Source: Bradyrhizobium sp. CCBAU 051011 (GTDB lineage: Bacteria > Pseudomonadota > Alphaproteobacteria > Rhizobiales > Xanthobacteraceae). Taken from it: a DNA stretch of 64,000 bases. The stretch covers positions 2,212,501 through 2,276,500 of the forward strand of contig NZ_CP022222.1 of the NCBI RefSeq assembly GCF_009930815.1. The letters are read 5' to 3'. Under the pieces are notes generated by a model that was not told where the DNA came from, searched no databases, and saw only the letters and a program-made list of their open reading frames with translations. Positions 1 to 8,431 of this stretch are shown here, piece by piece (the first letter of the stretch is position 1; each line of letters begins with the position of its first letter). The translations under genes and the position numbers were made by a program.

Positions 1-1
1 G

Positions 2-967
2 ATCATGGTCGACCCCAAGATGCTCGAACTCTCCGTCTATGACGGCATCCCGCATCTGCTGACGCCGGTCGTGACCGATCCGAAGAAGGCGGTGGTCGCG
101 CTGAAATGGGCCGTGCGCGAGATGGAAGAGCGCTACAAGAAAATGGCCAAGCTCGGCGTGCGCAACATCGACGGTTACAACCAGCGCCTCGTCGAAGCCA
201 AGGGCAAGGGCGAGGAGCTGACGCGCACGGTGCATACCGGCTTCGACAAGGAAACCGGCAAGGCGATCTACGAGGAAGAAAAGCTCGAGCTCGAACCGCT
301 GCCCTATATCGTCATTATCGTCGACGAAATGGCCGACCTGATGATGGTGGCCGGCAAGGACATCGAAGGCGCGGTGCAGCGCCTGGCACAGATGGCGCGC
401 GCCGCGGGCCTCCACGTCATCCTCGCCACGCAGCGTCCCTCGGTCGACGTCATCACCGGCACCATCAAGGCGAATTTCCCGACCCGCATCGCCTTCCAGG
501 TCACTTCGAAGATCGACAGCCGCACCATTCTCGGCGAGATGGGGGCCGAGCAGCTGCTTGGCCAGGGCGACATGCTCTATATGGCCGGCGGCGGCCGCAT
601 CAGCCGCGTGCACGGTCCCTTTGCTTCCGACGAGGAGGTCGAGAAGGTCGTGCGTCATCTCAAGACGCAGGGCTCACCGGAATATCTGGAAGCGGTCACC
701 GCGGAGGAGCCGTCCGAGGAAGACGGCGCGGTATTCGATTCCACCGGCATGGGCGCCGATGGCGGCGGCGACCTGTTCGCGCAGGCGGTTGCGATCGTCA
801 AGCGCGACCGCAAGGCCTCAACCTCCTACATTCAGCGCCGGCTGCAAATCGGCTATAACCGTGCCGCCTCGCTGATGGAACGAATGGAACAGGAAGGGAT
901 CGTCGGACAGGCGAATCACGCCGGTAAACGCGAAATTCTGGTCGAGGAGGAAGAGGGCGGGTTTTAA
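2..967 (+). CDS. ftsK: DNA translocase FtsK, C-terminal part (5' end outside window)
   Basis: C-terminal 322 codons of the septum-located DNA pump that moves chromosome ends to the dif site for XerCD resolution. The visible part covers the distal RecA-like motor, with a Walker B strand ([14 protein letters not shown]) and the arginine-rich stretch around [12 protein letters not shown]. It ends in the small winged-helix gamma domain that reads KOPS sequences ([20 protein letters not shown]). The frame is open to the left edge, so the membrane domain and Walker A lie upstream. lolA follows in the same direction after about 125 bp, an ftsK-lolA order usual in Rhizobiales. Confidence 0.96.
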   Translation: MMVDPKMLELSVYDGIPHLLTPVVTDPKKAVVALKWAVREMEERYKKMAKLGVRNIDGYNQRLVEAKGKGEELTRTVHTGFDKETGKAIYEEEKLELEPLPYIVIIVDEMADLMMVAGKDIEGAVQRLAQMARAAGLHVILATQRPSVDVITGTIKANFPTRIAFQVTSKIDSRTILGEMGAEQLLGQGDMLYMAGGGRISRVHGPFASDEEVEKVVRHLKTQGSPEYLEAVTAEEPSEEDGAVFDSTGMGADGGGDLFAQAVAIVKRDRKASTSYIQRRLQIGYNRAASLMERMEQEGIVGQANHAGKREILVEEEEGGF

Positions 968-1093
968 AAATCGGCGCGGAACAGCGCTTCAGCGCAACGA
1001 TTTTCACGGAAAAACGATATCTCCTTTGGTCGAAAGCACGATAAACTGGCTGGCAACGGGGCCCCTCGTTCGAATAGAGATCCGAAATACCTG

Positions 1094-1900
1094 ATGACAG
1101 AACAATCCACCCATCGCGGGCTGCGCACCGGACTGGCCCTTTTGATCGCCACCTCCATCGCCGGCTTCGCCACGCCGGCGCTCGCGCAGAACGTTCCGGT
1201 TCCGAAGCCCGCGCCCAAGGCCCGCGAGGGCGGCGTGCAGATGAGCGCGCAGGATAAGGTTCCGATGACCACCGGCGCCACCCAGGCACCGCCGAATCCG
1301 GTGATCCCGAACCCGAACCGCAATGTCCCGGCCAATGTGTTTGCAACCTTCGATGCCAACCAGAAGGCGCAGGCTGCCCGGGTGAGTTCCTACCTGTCCT
1401 CGCTGCAGACGCTGGTCGGAAATTTCGTCCAGGTCGGGCCAGATGGCAGCAAGACCAAGGGCGATTTCTACATTCAGAAGCCGGGCAAGGTGCGCTTCGA
1501 ATATGACGACCCGAGCCCGATCGCGATTGTCGCCGACGGCTCGTCGCTGGCGGTGCGTGACCGCAAGCTCGCGACCCAGGACATCTATCCGCTGTCGCAA
1601 ACGCCGCTGCGTTTCCTGCTGTCGGACCGGATCGATCTGTTGAAGGATACCAATGTCGTCAGCGTCACAGCTGATGATGTCTTCATCAGCGTCACCATCG
1701 AGGAGAAGCAGGCCTTGATCGGCACCAGCCGGCTGATGCTGATGGTCGGCACCAAGGACGGCCAGCTCAAGCAATGGACGGTGACCGACCCGCAGGGCTA
1801 CGACACCACCGTTGCAGTTTACAATCTGGATTCGTCCAAGAAGGTCGATCCCGGCCTGTTCAAGATCGACTTCACCAATTACATCACGCCGGCGAACTGA
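1094..1900 (+). CDS. lolA: Outer-membrane lipoprotein carrier protein LolA family
   Basis: Periplasmic chaperone that carries lipoproteins from the LolCDE exporter to the outer membrane. The 268-residue product starts with a signal peptide (hydrophobic core about residues 12-27, likely cut after ATPALAQ). A long Pro/Lys-rich linker follows to about residue 75. The LolA beta-fold then begins with the typical segment in which SYLSSLQTLVGNFVQ precedes GDFYIQKPGKVRFEY. The linker makes it longer than the E. coli protein, which is common in alphaproteobacteria. It is transcribed alone after ftsK. Family assignment is firm; function is by homology. Confidence 0.93.
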   Translation: MTEQSTHRGLRTGLALLIATSIAGFATPALAQNVPVPKPAPKAREGGVQMSAQDKVPMTTGATQAPPNPVIPNPNRNVPANVFATFDANQKAQAARVSSYLSSLQTLVGNFVQVGPDGSKTKGDFYIQKPGKVRFEYDDPSPIAIVADGSSLAVRDRKLATQDIYPLSQTPLRFLLSDRIDLLKDTNVVSVTADDVFISVTIEEKQALIGTSRLMLMVGTKDGQLKQWTVTDPQGYDTTVAVYNLDSSKKVDPGLFKIDFTNYITPAN

Positions 1901-1922
1901 GCCGCACTTTCTGCGCAGCCGC

Positions 1923-2010
1923 AGGGTGGGCAAAGCGCAAGCGTACCCACCATCTTCATCGAGATCAGGATGCATGGTGGGCGCGGCGCAGGTGCGCCTT
2001 TGTCCACTTT
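1923..2010. repeat. Dispersed palindromic repeat, GGGTGGGCAAAGC family
   Basis: Begins AGGGTGGGCAAAGCGCAAGC and continues into an inverted, diverged copy that includes GGTGGGCGCGGCGCAGGTGC. Related sequences recur at 14069-14193, 15789-15869 and 38434-38523, always between genes. It lies in the lolA-xthA spacer. Confidence 0.6.
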
Positions 2011-2069
2011 ACGCCACCTGTGGACAACGCGCGCGACGTCACCATGAACCGTGGTAATACACGGCCCTC

Positions 2070-2885
2070 ATGCGTTTCTCCCTGACAACGTGGAATATCA
2101 ATTCGGTGCGCCTGCGCATCGACATCGTCGCCAAATTCCTCAAATCGGCGCGGCCGGACGTGCTGTGCCTGCAGGAAACCAAATGTATCGACGACGCGTT
2201 TCCGCTGAAGCGATTCAAGCGTCTCGGCTATGAGCATGTCGCGCTGAACGGACAGAAGGGCTATCACGGCGTCGCCATCGTCTCGAAACTGCCGTTCGAG
2301 GCCACCGACATCAGAACCTTCTGCGACAAGATCGATTCACGGCACATTTCGGTATCGTTCGGCGAGAAGGCCCAGCTTGCGAAACCGGTGGTGCTGCACA
2401 ATTTCTACGTCCCGGCCGGCGGCGACATTCCCGATCCGGTGCTCAATCCGAAGTTCGATCACAAGCTGAAATTTCTCGACGAGATGAAGGCCTGCGAGCC
2501 GCTGCATCCGCGCGGTGAGGACCGGCATATCCTGGTCGGCGACCTCAACGTCGCGCCGCATGAAAACGACGTGTGGTCGCACAAGCAGCTCCTGAAGGTG
2601 GTCTCGCACACACCGATCGAATGCGAAAAGCTCCTGGCCGCGCAGGTCCATGGCGAATGGTTCGACGTCGCGCGCGAGCGAATCCCGCTATCTGAAAAGG
2701 TCTATACGTGGTGGAGCTACCGCGCGGCCGACTGGACGGTCGGTGACCGCGGCCGTCGGCTCGACCACATCTGGGTGTCGCGCGCGCTGAAAGACGGTGT
2801 CAGCGATTTCAAGATCACCCGCGATGCTCGCGGCTGGGAGCGCCCGTCCGACCACGTGCCGGTGACGGTCACGCTGGAAGTATAG
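2070..2885 (+). CDS. xthA: Exodeoxyribonuclease III
   Basis: Mg-dependent AP endonuclease and 3'-5' exonuclease of base-excision repair. The 271-residue product has the whole EEP catalytic set: the N-terminal strand TTWNINSVRLR, the metal-binding Glu in CLQETKC, the GDLNVAPHENDVW block, RRLDHIWVS and the C-terminal SDHVPV His. The length is normal for the family. The ATG lies about 170 bp after lolA and follows a palindromic repeat. Confidence 0.96.
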   Translation: MRFSLTTWNINSVRLRIDIVAKFLKSARPDVLCLQETKCIDDAFPLKRFKRLGYEHVALNGQKGYHGVAIVSKLPFEATDIRTFCDKIDSRHISVSFGEKAQLAKPVVLHNFYVPAGGDIPDPVLNPKFDHKLKFLDEMKACEPLHPRGEDRHILVGDLNVAPHENDVWSHKQLLKVVSHTPIECEKLLAAQVHGEWFDVARERIPLSEKVYTWWSYRAADWTVGDRGRRLDHIWVSRALKDGVSDFKITRDARGWERPSDHVPVTVTLEV

Positions 2886-2888
2886 CGA

Positions 2889-3329
2889 TCAGATGCTCAG
2901 CTTGGCGCCGGCCATCAGAATATCGCTGGCGAGCTGGCTGGTGCGGGTGGCGAGTTCATCGCGCAGGCGGCGCGCGGCGGCAGGATCGCTTTCGAGCACA
3001 CGCTGAAACAGGCTGCGTGCCACGCGGATGACCGAGGAATGATCAAGCGCGACCGCGCTCGACGGCCGTTTCATCGCGACGATCAGCGCCAATTCGCCGA
3101 TCAGGGAGCCGGGGCCGGCGACGACTTCAGCGCCGCCGTCCTCGACGCGAAACGAGCCGCGCTGCACGATGTAGCCGGCATCTGCATCATCGCCGGCATT
3201 GAACAGATAATCGCCCGGCGAGAAATCGCGCTGCTCCGAGCCGATCGCCAGCATGCGCAGAGCCGCCGTCCCCAACAGGTGCAATGTCGGGACCCGCTCG
3301 AGCAGGGCTACATCATCTTCGATCGACAT
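2889..3329 (-). CDS. Cyclic-nucleotide-binding-domain protein
   Basis: A 146-residue protein made almost wholly of one cNMP-binding beta-roll (about residues 12-125), with FSPGDYLFNAGDDADAGYIV and GPGSLIGELALIVAMKRPSS matching the family's hinge and phosphate-binding cassette. It has no helix-turn-helix, so it is not a CRP/FNR transcription factor. It is more likely a stand-alone sensor or partner subunit. The PBC segment keeps the Gly-Glu pair but has Arg-Pro-Ser-Ser where CRP has the cAMP-contacting Arg-Ser/Thr, so the ligand is unclear. It converges on xthA three bases away and is followed by cenR on the same strand. Confidence 0.85.
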   Translation of the reverse strand: MSIEDDVALLERVPTLHLLGTAALRMLAIGSEQRDFSPGDYLFNAGDDADAGYIVQRGSFRVEDGGAEVVAGPGSLIGELALIVAMKRPSSAVALDHSSVIRVARSLFQRVLESDPAAARRLRDELATRTSQLASDILMAGAKLSI

Positions 3330-3381
3330 GGACCGGTGACCGGGACGCGCGGAAAATTACGAACCGTGGCTGCGAATCGTA

Positions 3382-4068
3382 TCACGGCACCAGCTTGTAG
3401 CCACCAGCTTCCGTCACCAGGATTTCCGGGTTGGCCGCATCTTTCTCGATCTTCTGCCGGAGCCGGTAAATATGGGTTTCCAGCGTGTGCGTGGTGACAC
3501 CCGAATTGTAGCCCCAGACTTCCTGCAGCAGCGTCTCGCGCGACACCGGCAACTGGCCGGCACGATACAGGAAGCGCAGGATCGCGGTTTCCTTCTCCGT
3601 CAGTCGCACCTTTCTGGCATTGGCGGCGGTCAGCATCTTGGAGCCGGGGCGGAAGCTGTAGGGGCCGACGGAAAACACCGCGTCCTCGCTGGCCTCGTGT
3701 TGGCGAAGTTGCGCCCTGATCCGGGCGAGCAGGACGGCGAACCGGAACGGCTTGGCGACGTAGTCATTGGCGCCGGATTCGAGGCCCAGAATGGTGTCGG
3801 AATCGGTGTCGTGCCCGGTGAGCATGATGATCGGCGCCTTGAAGCCGCCCTTGCGGAGGCTCCGCACGACTTCGCGTCCGTCGGTATCCGGCAGGCCGAC
3901 ATCCATCAGCACCAGATCGGGGGAGTTGGCTTTGGCGGCGCTGGCGCCCTTGGCGCCGGTATCGACTGCAGAGGCTTCGAACTCCTCATGCAACGATAGT
4001 TGCTCGACCAGCGTGTCGCGCAGATCGGTGTCGTCATCCACGATCAGGATCTTGCGGGCATTGGGCAT
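3382..4068 (-). CDS. cenR: OmpR/PhoB-family response regulator, CenR-like
   Basis: Two-domain response regulator of 228 residues. The receiver domain has its acidic pocket at residues 11-13 and the phospho-acceptor Asp56 (LVLMDVGLPDTDG). The C-terminal OmpR winged helix carries EVWGYNSGVTTHTLETHIYR. Long identical-looking blocks with Caulobacter CenR, an essential cell-envelope regulator, support the name; this is from memory of the family. The ATG at 4068 is preceded by AGAGG at good spacing, so I prefer it to a 30-codon longer frame. The cognate kinase is not in this window. Confidence 0.82.
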   Translation of the reverse strand: MPNARKILIVDDDTDLRDTLVEQLSLHEEFEASAVDTGAKGASAAKANSPDLVLMDVGLPDTDGREVVRSLRKGGFKAPIIMLTGHDTDSDTILGLESGANDYVAKPFRFAVLLARIRAQLRQHEASEDAVFSVGPYSFRPGSKMLTAANARKVRLTEKETAILRFLYRAGQLPVSRETLLQEVWGYNSGVTTHTLETHIYRLRQKIEKDAANPEILVTEAGGYKLVP

Positions 4069-4338
4069 AGGATACGATCCTCTTGAGGCAGGCGGCGGAC
4101 ACAGGCGGGGGCGTCTCAAGCCGGGTCTTGGTCGATGACAAACCTGATTCGCGGGCAAATTTCGCTAGCAAGCCGCGTCATCAGGGTACTGATTCGTATT
4201 GAGGTAAGACATTGTTACAGATTCACAAGCCGATCACAGTCTATCCCAAATTTGGGGCGCGTTTGGATGAATGTCCTGTAATGGCGTCAGTTAGAATAGC
4301 AGCGGCCGGGCAGACAATCCCCGGATTTGGGCATTGGC

Positions 4339-4908
4339 ATGGAAAACAACCCAATTTCAATCACTTATAAGATAGCTCCGCGTGATCAGCCGCTTGCGGC
4401 GATCCGGGTCCGCCAGGCCGCCGGCGACCCCCGACGGGGGTGGCTGACCGCAGACGGCTGGACTGTGCCGGTGGCACTTGGCCGCGGCGGCATCCTCGCC
4501 AACAAGCGGGAGGGCGATGGCGGCACCCCGAGGGGCACCTATCATCCGCTGCGATTGTGGTGGCGCGCCGACCGCCATATTCGGCCCCGGACCTATCTGC
4601 CGGCCCGGCCAATCCGGCCCGAAGACGCCTGGTGCGAAGACCCGGGCGACCGCCATTACAACCAGCCGATCCGCCTGGTCCGGAATCAGCCTGGCGACCG
4701 GCTGACGCGTGAGGACCATCTCTACGACTTCATCGTCGAGATCGATCACAACAGCGCGCCGCGCATTGCCGGTCGCGGCAGCGCCGTGTTCCTGCATCTG
4801 GCGCGGACCAATTTCTCGCCGACAGCCGGATGCGTCTCAATGACAAAATCCGCCATGCTGCGGCTGTTACGGCGCATGGGCCCGCAAACGAAAATCATGA
4901 TCGGCTGA
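4339..4908 (+). CDS. L,D-transpeptidase catalytic-domain protein
   Basis: A YkuD-type L,D-transpeptidase fold of 189 residues. The catalytic signature is near the C-terminus: HLARTNFSPTAGCVSM, with the His and the nucleophilic Cys in the usual H-x(n)-GC context. A GDGGTPRGTY strand precedes it. Such enzymes make 3-3 peptidoglycan cross-links or attach proteins to the wall. No clear signal peptide is seen, so export is uncertain. This short subgroup is usually annotated only as a family protein. The ATG at 4339 is chosen over an upstream TTG. Confidence 0.85.
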   Translation: MENNPISITYKIAPRDQPLAAIRVRQAAGDPRRGWLTADGWTVPVALGRGGILANKREGDGGTPRGTYHPLRLWWRADRHIRPRTYLPARPIRPEDAWCEDPGDRHYNQPIRLVRNQPGDRLTREDHLYDFIVEIDHNSAPRIAGRGSAVFLHLARTNFSPTAGCVSMTKSAMLRLLRRMGPQTKIMIG

Positions 4909-4924
4909 TGGGGAATCACACGCG

Positions 4925-5710
4925 ATGCTCGACAGGAACGCGATAGAAGCCGCGTCAAAGACGCTGCACGACCACTGGCGCGCCGGCACCAAATTATCCG
5001 GCCTCGACGCCTCGCTACGGCCGCGCGACCGGATTGAGGCCTACGCTATTCAGGCGACAATCGAAAAGTACTCGTCCGAGAGCCTGTTCGGCTGGAAGAT
5101 CGCGGCCACCAGCGAAGCCGGGCAAAAGCACATCAATGTCGAGGGGCCAATGGCCGGGCGCATTCTGGCCGAGACCGTCATTCCCGATGGCGGAACGGCT
5201 TCGATGGCAGGCAATGAAATGCGCGTCGCCGAACCCGAATTCGCCTTTCGAATGCGCGTCGATCTGCCGGCGCAACCGACACCCTATACGGTTCAGCAGG
5301 TGCTCGATGCCGTCGACACGCTGCATCCGGCCATCGAGATTCCCGATTCGCGCTTTGCCGATTTCGCCGGCGCCGGCGAAGCGCAGCTCATCGCCGACAA
5401 CGCCTGTGCGCATCTGTTCGTGCTGGGCCCTGCCGCAACGGCCGACTGGCGCTCGATGGACCTCGTCGAGGAACGGCCGGTCATGACGATCCGCGGCGAA
5501 AAATTCGTCGGCCACGGCAAGAACGTGCTGGGCGATCCGCGGATTGCGCTGACCTGGCTTGCCAACGAACTGCGCCAGCTTGGCGTGACGCTGAAGGCCG
5601 GCCGAATCGTCACGACAGGCACCTGCCATCCGCCGCTGCCGATTCAATCGGGCGATTTTTTCGCAGTCGATTTCGGCGCGCTTGGGAAGGTGTCGGTAGG
5701 ATTTACGTAG
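4925..5710 (+). CDS. 2-keto-4-pentenoate hydratase / fumarylacetoacetate hydrolase family
   Basis: A 261-residue MhpD-like hydratase, a family that adds water to 2-hydroxypentadienoate-type intermediates of aromatic meta-cleavage. The FAH-fold metal site is visible as EPEFAFRM and, downstream, HPAIEIPDSRF. The C-terminal GTCHPPLPIQSGDFFAVDFG matches the family's closing strand. It starts 16 bp after the L,D-transpeptidase gene. No other catabolic genes flank it, so the substrate cannot be deduced. Confidence 0.87.
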   Translation: MLDRNAIEAASKTLHDHWRAGTKLSGLDASLRPRDRIEAYAIQATIEKYSSESLFGWKIAATSEAGQKHINVEGPMAGRILAETVIPDGGTASMAGNEMRVAEPEFAFRMRVDLPAQPTPYTVQQVLDAVDTLHPAIEIPDSRFADFAGAGEAQLIADNACAHLFVLGPAATADWRSMDLVEERPVMTIRGEKFVGHGKNVLGDPRIALTWLANELRQLGVTLKAGRIVTTGTCHPPLPIQSGDFFAVDFGALGKVSVGFT

Positions 5711-5719
5711 CTCTCTCCC

Positions 5720-5805
5720 CGTCACTGCGAGGAGCGCTAGCGACGAAGCAATCCATCAAGCCGTTATGCCGCGCGATGGATTGCTTCGCTGCGCTCGCAA
5801 TGACG
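5720..5805. repeat. Dispersed palindromic repeat, GAAGCAATCCAT family
   Basis: An imperfect inverted repeat. CGTCACTGCGAGGAGCGC and ACGAAGCAATCCATC on the left are mirrored by GATGGATTGCTTCGCTGCGC and CGCAATGACG on the right. Copies recur at 13002-13113 and 41655-41768. It fills the convergent gap after the hydratase gene and may form a hairpin or act as a bidirectional terminator. Confidence 0.75.
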
Positions 5806-5814
5806 GAGACCGAG

Positions 5815-6492
5815 TCACCGCGCCCCGAAAATCGCCGAGCCCACCCGCACATGCGTCGCGCCTATCTGGATCGCGACCGCGAAATCGGCGCTCATGCCCA
5901 TCGACAGATTTTTCAAGCCATTGCGCGCGGCGATCTTGGCCGTCAGCGCAAAATGTGGCGCCGGCGCGTCGTTGACCGGCGGGATGCACATCAGACCGGA
6001 AATGACCAGACCATATTTGTCGCGGCAGCTCGCGAGGAAGGCATCGGCATCGCCGGGCGCGATGCCGGCCTTTTGCGGCTCCTCGCCAGTGTTGATCTGA
6101 ACGAACAATTCCGGCCGTTTGTTCTGCGAATTGATTTCCTTGACCAGCGCTTCGCAAATGCTGGGACGGTCGACCGAATGGATGGCGTCGAACAGCGCCA
6201 CGGCTTCCTTCGCCTTGTTGGATTGCAGCGGCCCGATCAGATGCAACGCAATCCCGGGATGGGACGACACTAGCGCCGGCCATTTCGCCTTGGCTTCCTG
6301 CACGCGATTTTCGCCGAACACGCGCTGCCCGGCATCGATAACCGGCGAAATCGCTGCGGCATCAAACGTCTTCGACACCGCGATCAGCGTCACCGATGCA
6401 CGCTCGCGGCGCGCTTCCTTGCACGCGCGCGCGATGTCCTGCTCCACCTGGGCCAGACCGATTGGTAAAGACTTGGTTAGCGGCGTCGTCAT
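5815..6492 (-). CDS. YggS-family pyridoxal-phosphate homeostasis protein
   Basis: A 225-residue single-domain TIM-barrel PLP protein (YggS/PROSC family) that buffers free PLP and affects amino-acid metabolism. The PLP lysine is Lys41 in LIAVSKTF, followed by the signature FGENRVQEAKAKWP. The HLIGPLQSNKAKEAV and GLMCIPP blocks are typical, and the C-terminus FAVAIQIGATHVRVGSAIFG binds the phosphate. It is divergent from the diguanylate cyclase gene. Confidence 0.93.
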   Translation of the reverse strand: MTTPLTKSLPIGLAQVEQDIARACKEARRERASVTLIAVSKTFDAAAISPVIDAGQRVFGENRVQEAKAKWPALVSSHPGIALHLIGPLQSNKAKEAVALFDAIHSVDRPSICEALVKEINSQNKRPELFVQINTGEEPQKAGIAPGDADAFLASCRDKYGLVISGLMCIPPVNDAPAPHFALTAKIAARNGLKNLSMGMSADFAVAIQIGATHVRVGSAIFGAR

Positions 6493-6609
6493 CTCTCTCG
6501 CATCGTGTCGTATTTCGGCGAGGAGATTCTACGGCATTTCCTCGAACTTTACCAAGTTCGGGAAAGGCTTTTTGAACCCTTCGCTCTACCCTGTGGTGCG
6601 GGGGGCAGG

Positions 6610-8301
6610 ATGTCTGGCGTTACTTTCAACCGCAAGCGGGTCAAGCTCAAGAAGCTGTTCGGAATCCGGGCGCGGCTTGCGATGCTGGCCGTGCTGCTGG
6701 TGGCGCCCTTGATGCTGGAGCGCGTCCGCTCGCTCGAAGACACCCGCGCCAAACAGATCACGACGGCTTCGGAAGAATACGCCAACATCACCCAGCACAG
6801 CGCCCAGACCCAGCGCGAAGTGATCTCCTCGGTCGAGACCATGCTGAAATCGGCCGCCTATATCCGCGCCTCCAGCGGCATCGGGCGCAGTTGCGAAATC
6901 TTGCGCGCCAGCCTGCCCGCCAACCTGCCCTGGATCCGCGGCATCATGCTCGTGAGCAAGGAAGGTGTGGTGCAGTGCTCGACGCTGAACATTCAGGTCG
7001 GCCTCAACATCGGCGATCGCGAATATTTCAGGAGGGCGCAGGAGACGCGCGATTTCGTCTTCAGCGACTATCTGTTCGGCAGGACCAACAACCGCCCGAT
7101 CATGATGGCGGCCTATCCGGTCGCCGCGATCAATCCGGAAGAAGAATCGGTTGCGGTCGCCGGCATCAATCTGGACTGGCTGTCGAAGATCATGGCCAAT
7201 TTCAGCGGACGGCCGGGCATATCAGCTTTGTTGATCGACAGCACCGGCGTGGTGCTGGCGGCACCGCCGGACCAGGCCAGCATGATCGGCCAGCCGCTCG
7301 ACAACGTGCCACTGTTGTCGGCAATCACCTACAAGGCGCTCAGCTCCAACTCCGACACCGGCTCGCTTTCCTTTACCGCGACCGACGGCTCCAAGCGCGC
7401 GATCAGTTTCGCGCGCATTCCCGGGACGCAATCGCGCCTGATCGTCAGCGTCGACGAGGCCAAGGTGACGGCGGTGATCAATCGCGAGATCCGCACCGCC
7501 TATCTGCAACTCGGATTCGTCTGCCTGTTCGTGCTGCTCGGCGCGCTGATCGGCGCCGAGAAGCTCATCATCAATCCGATCGAAGTCATGACCGGCATGG
7601 CCAGGCGATTCGGCGAGGGCGACTGGACAGCCCGCGTCACGCGCAGCCGCCTGCCGTCGGAATTCATGCCGCTGGCCCGCGCCTTCAACGCAATGGCGGC
7701 CCAGCTCAGCCAGCGCGAGCGCGAACTGGTCGCCACCAACGACCGGCTCACCGTGATGGCCTCGATCGACATGCTCTCGGGCCTTGCCAACCGCCGCGGC
7801 TTCCAGAGCCGGCTCGATTTCGAATGGTTGAAGGCACAGCAACATCATAGCGAGCTGTCGCTGCTGATGATCGATGTCGATCACTTCAAGCTCTACAACG
7901 ACACCTATGGCCACCCCGAAGGCGACGCCTGCCTGGCCCGGATCGGCGCAACGCTGGCGGGCATCGCTGCCGACACAATGGGCTTTGCCGGCCGCTATGG
8001 CGGCGAGGAATTCTGCCTGTTGCTGCCGAACACCAGCGCGCAGAAGGCGCTCGAGATCGGCGAAACCGTGCGCGCGACCGTTCAGGGCCTCGCCCTGCCC
8101 CACATCACCTCCAGCTACGGGATGGTCACTGTCAGCGTCGGCGTCGCCGCTACGCTTCCGAGCGACACCCAAACCCCCGGCGACCTGATCGAAGCCGCGG
8201 ACGCCGCCCTCTACGCCGCCAAGCACCGCGGCCGCAACACCGTGGTCGAGCACGGCTTTGCCAAGCTGGTCGACGAGGCCGGGATCGCGATGGCGGGGTG
8301 A
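6610..8301 (+). CDS. Membrane diguanylate cyclase (Cache-HAMP-GGDEF)
   Basis: A 563-residue c-di-GMP synthase. A first membrane helix (about residues 17-36) and a second (about 298-320) enclose a periplasmic Cache-like sensor of some 260 residues. HAMP (IEVMTGMARRFGEGDW) and then a GGDEF domain follow. The active site is GGEEF at residues 464-468 with the upstream metal residues in MIDVDHFKLYNDTYGHPEGD. Where many cyclases carry the RxxD inhibitory site, this one has DTMG, so product inhibition is probably absent. The ATG at 6610 is preferred over an upstream GTG at 6505. The signal sensed is unknown. Confidence 0.9.
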   Translation: MSGVTFNRKRVKLKKLFGIRARLAMLAVLLVAPLMLERVRSLEDTRAKQITTASEEYANITQHSAQTQREVISSVETMLKSAAYIRASSGIGRSCEILRASLPANLPWIRGIMLVSKEGVVQCSTLNIQVGLNIGDREYFRRAQETRDFVFSDYLFGRTNNRPIMMAAYPVAAINPEEESVAVAGINLDWLSKIMANFSGRPGISALLIDSTGVVLAAPPDQASMIGQPLDNVPLLSAITYKALSSNSDTGSLSFTATDGSKRAISFARIPGTQSRLIVSVDEAKVTAVINREIRTAYLQLGFVCLFVLLGALIGAEKLIINPIEVMTGMARRFGEGDWTARVTRSRLPSEFMPLARAFNAMAAQLSQRERELVATNDRLTVMASIDMLSGLANRRGFQSRLDFEWLKAQQHHSELSLLMIDVDHFKLYNDTYGHPEGDACLARIGATLAGIAADTMGFAGRYGGEEFCLLLPNTSAQKALEIGETVRATVQGLALPHITSSYGMVTVSVGVAATLPSDTQTPGDLIEAADAALYAAKHRGRNTVVEHGFAKLVDEAGIAMAG

Positions 8302-8431
8302 GCCGACGCTCCGCGTCACCGGCCAAATGACTGTTCCTGCCGTCCCAACCCGTTGACCCCGCAGCCGCTTTTGTGGCCTAGTCCGCCGTCCTCTAGACGG
8401 GACCCGAATCCACAAAAAGCCCTGCGATTCC

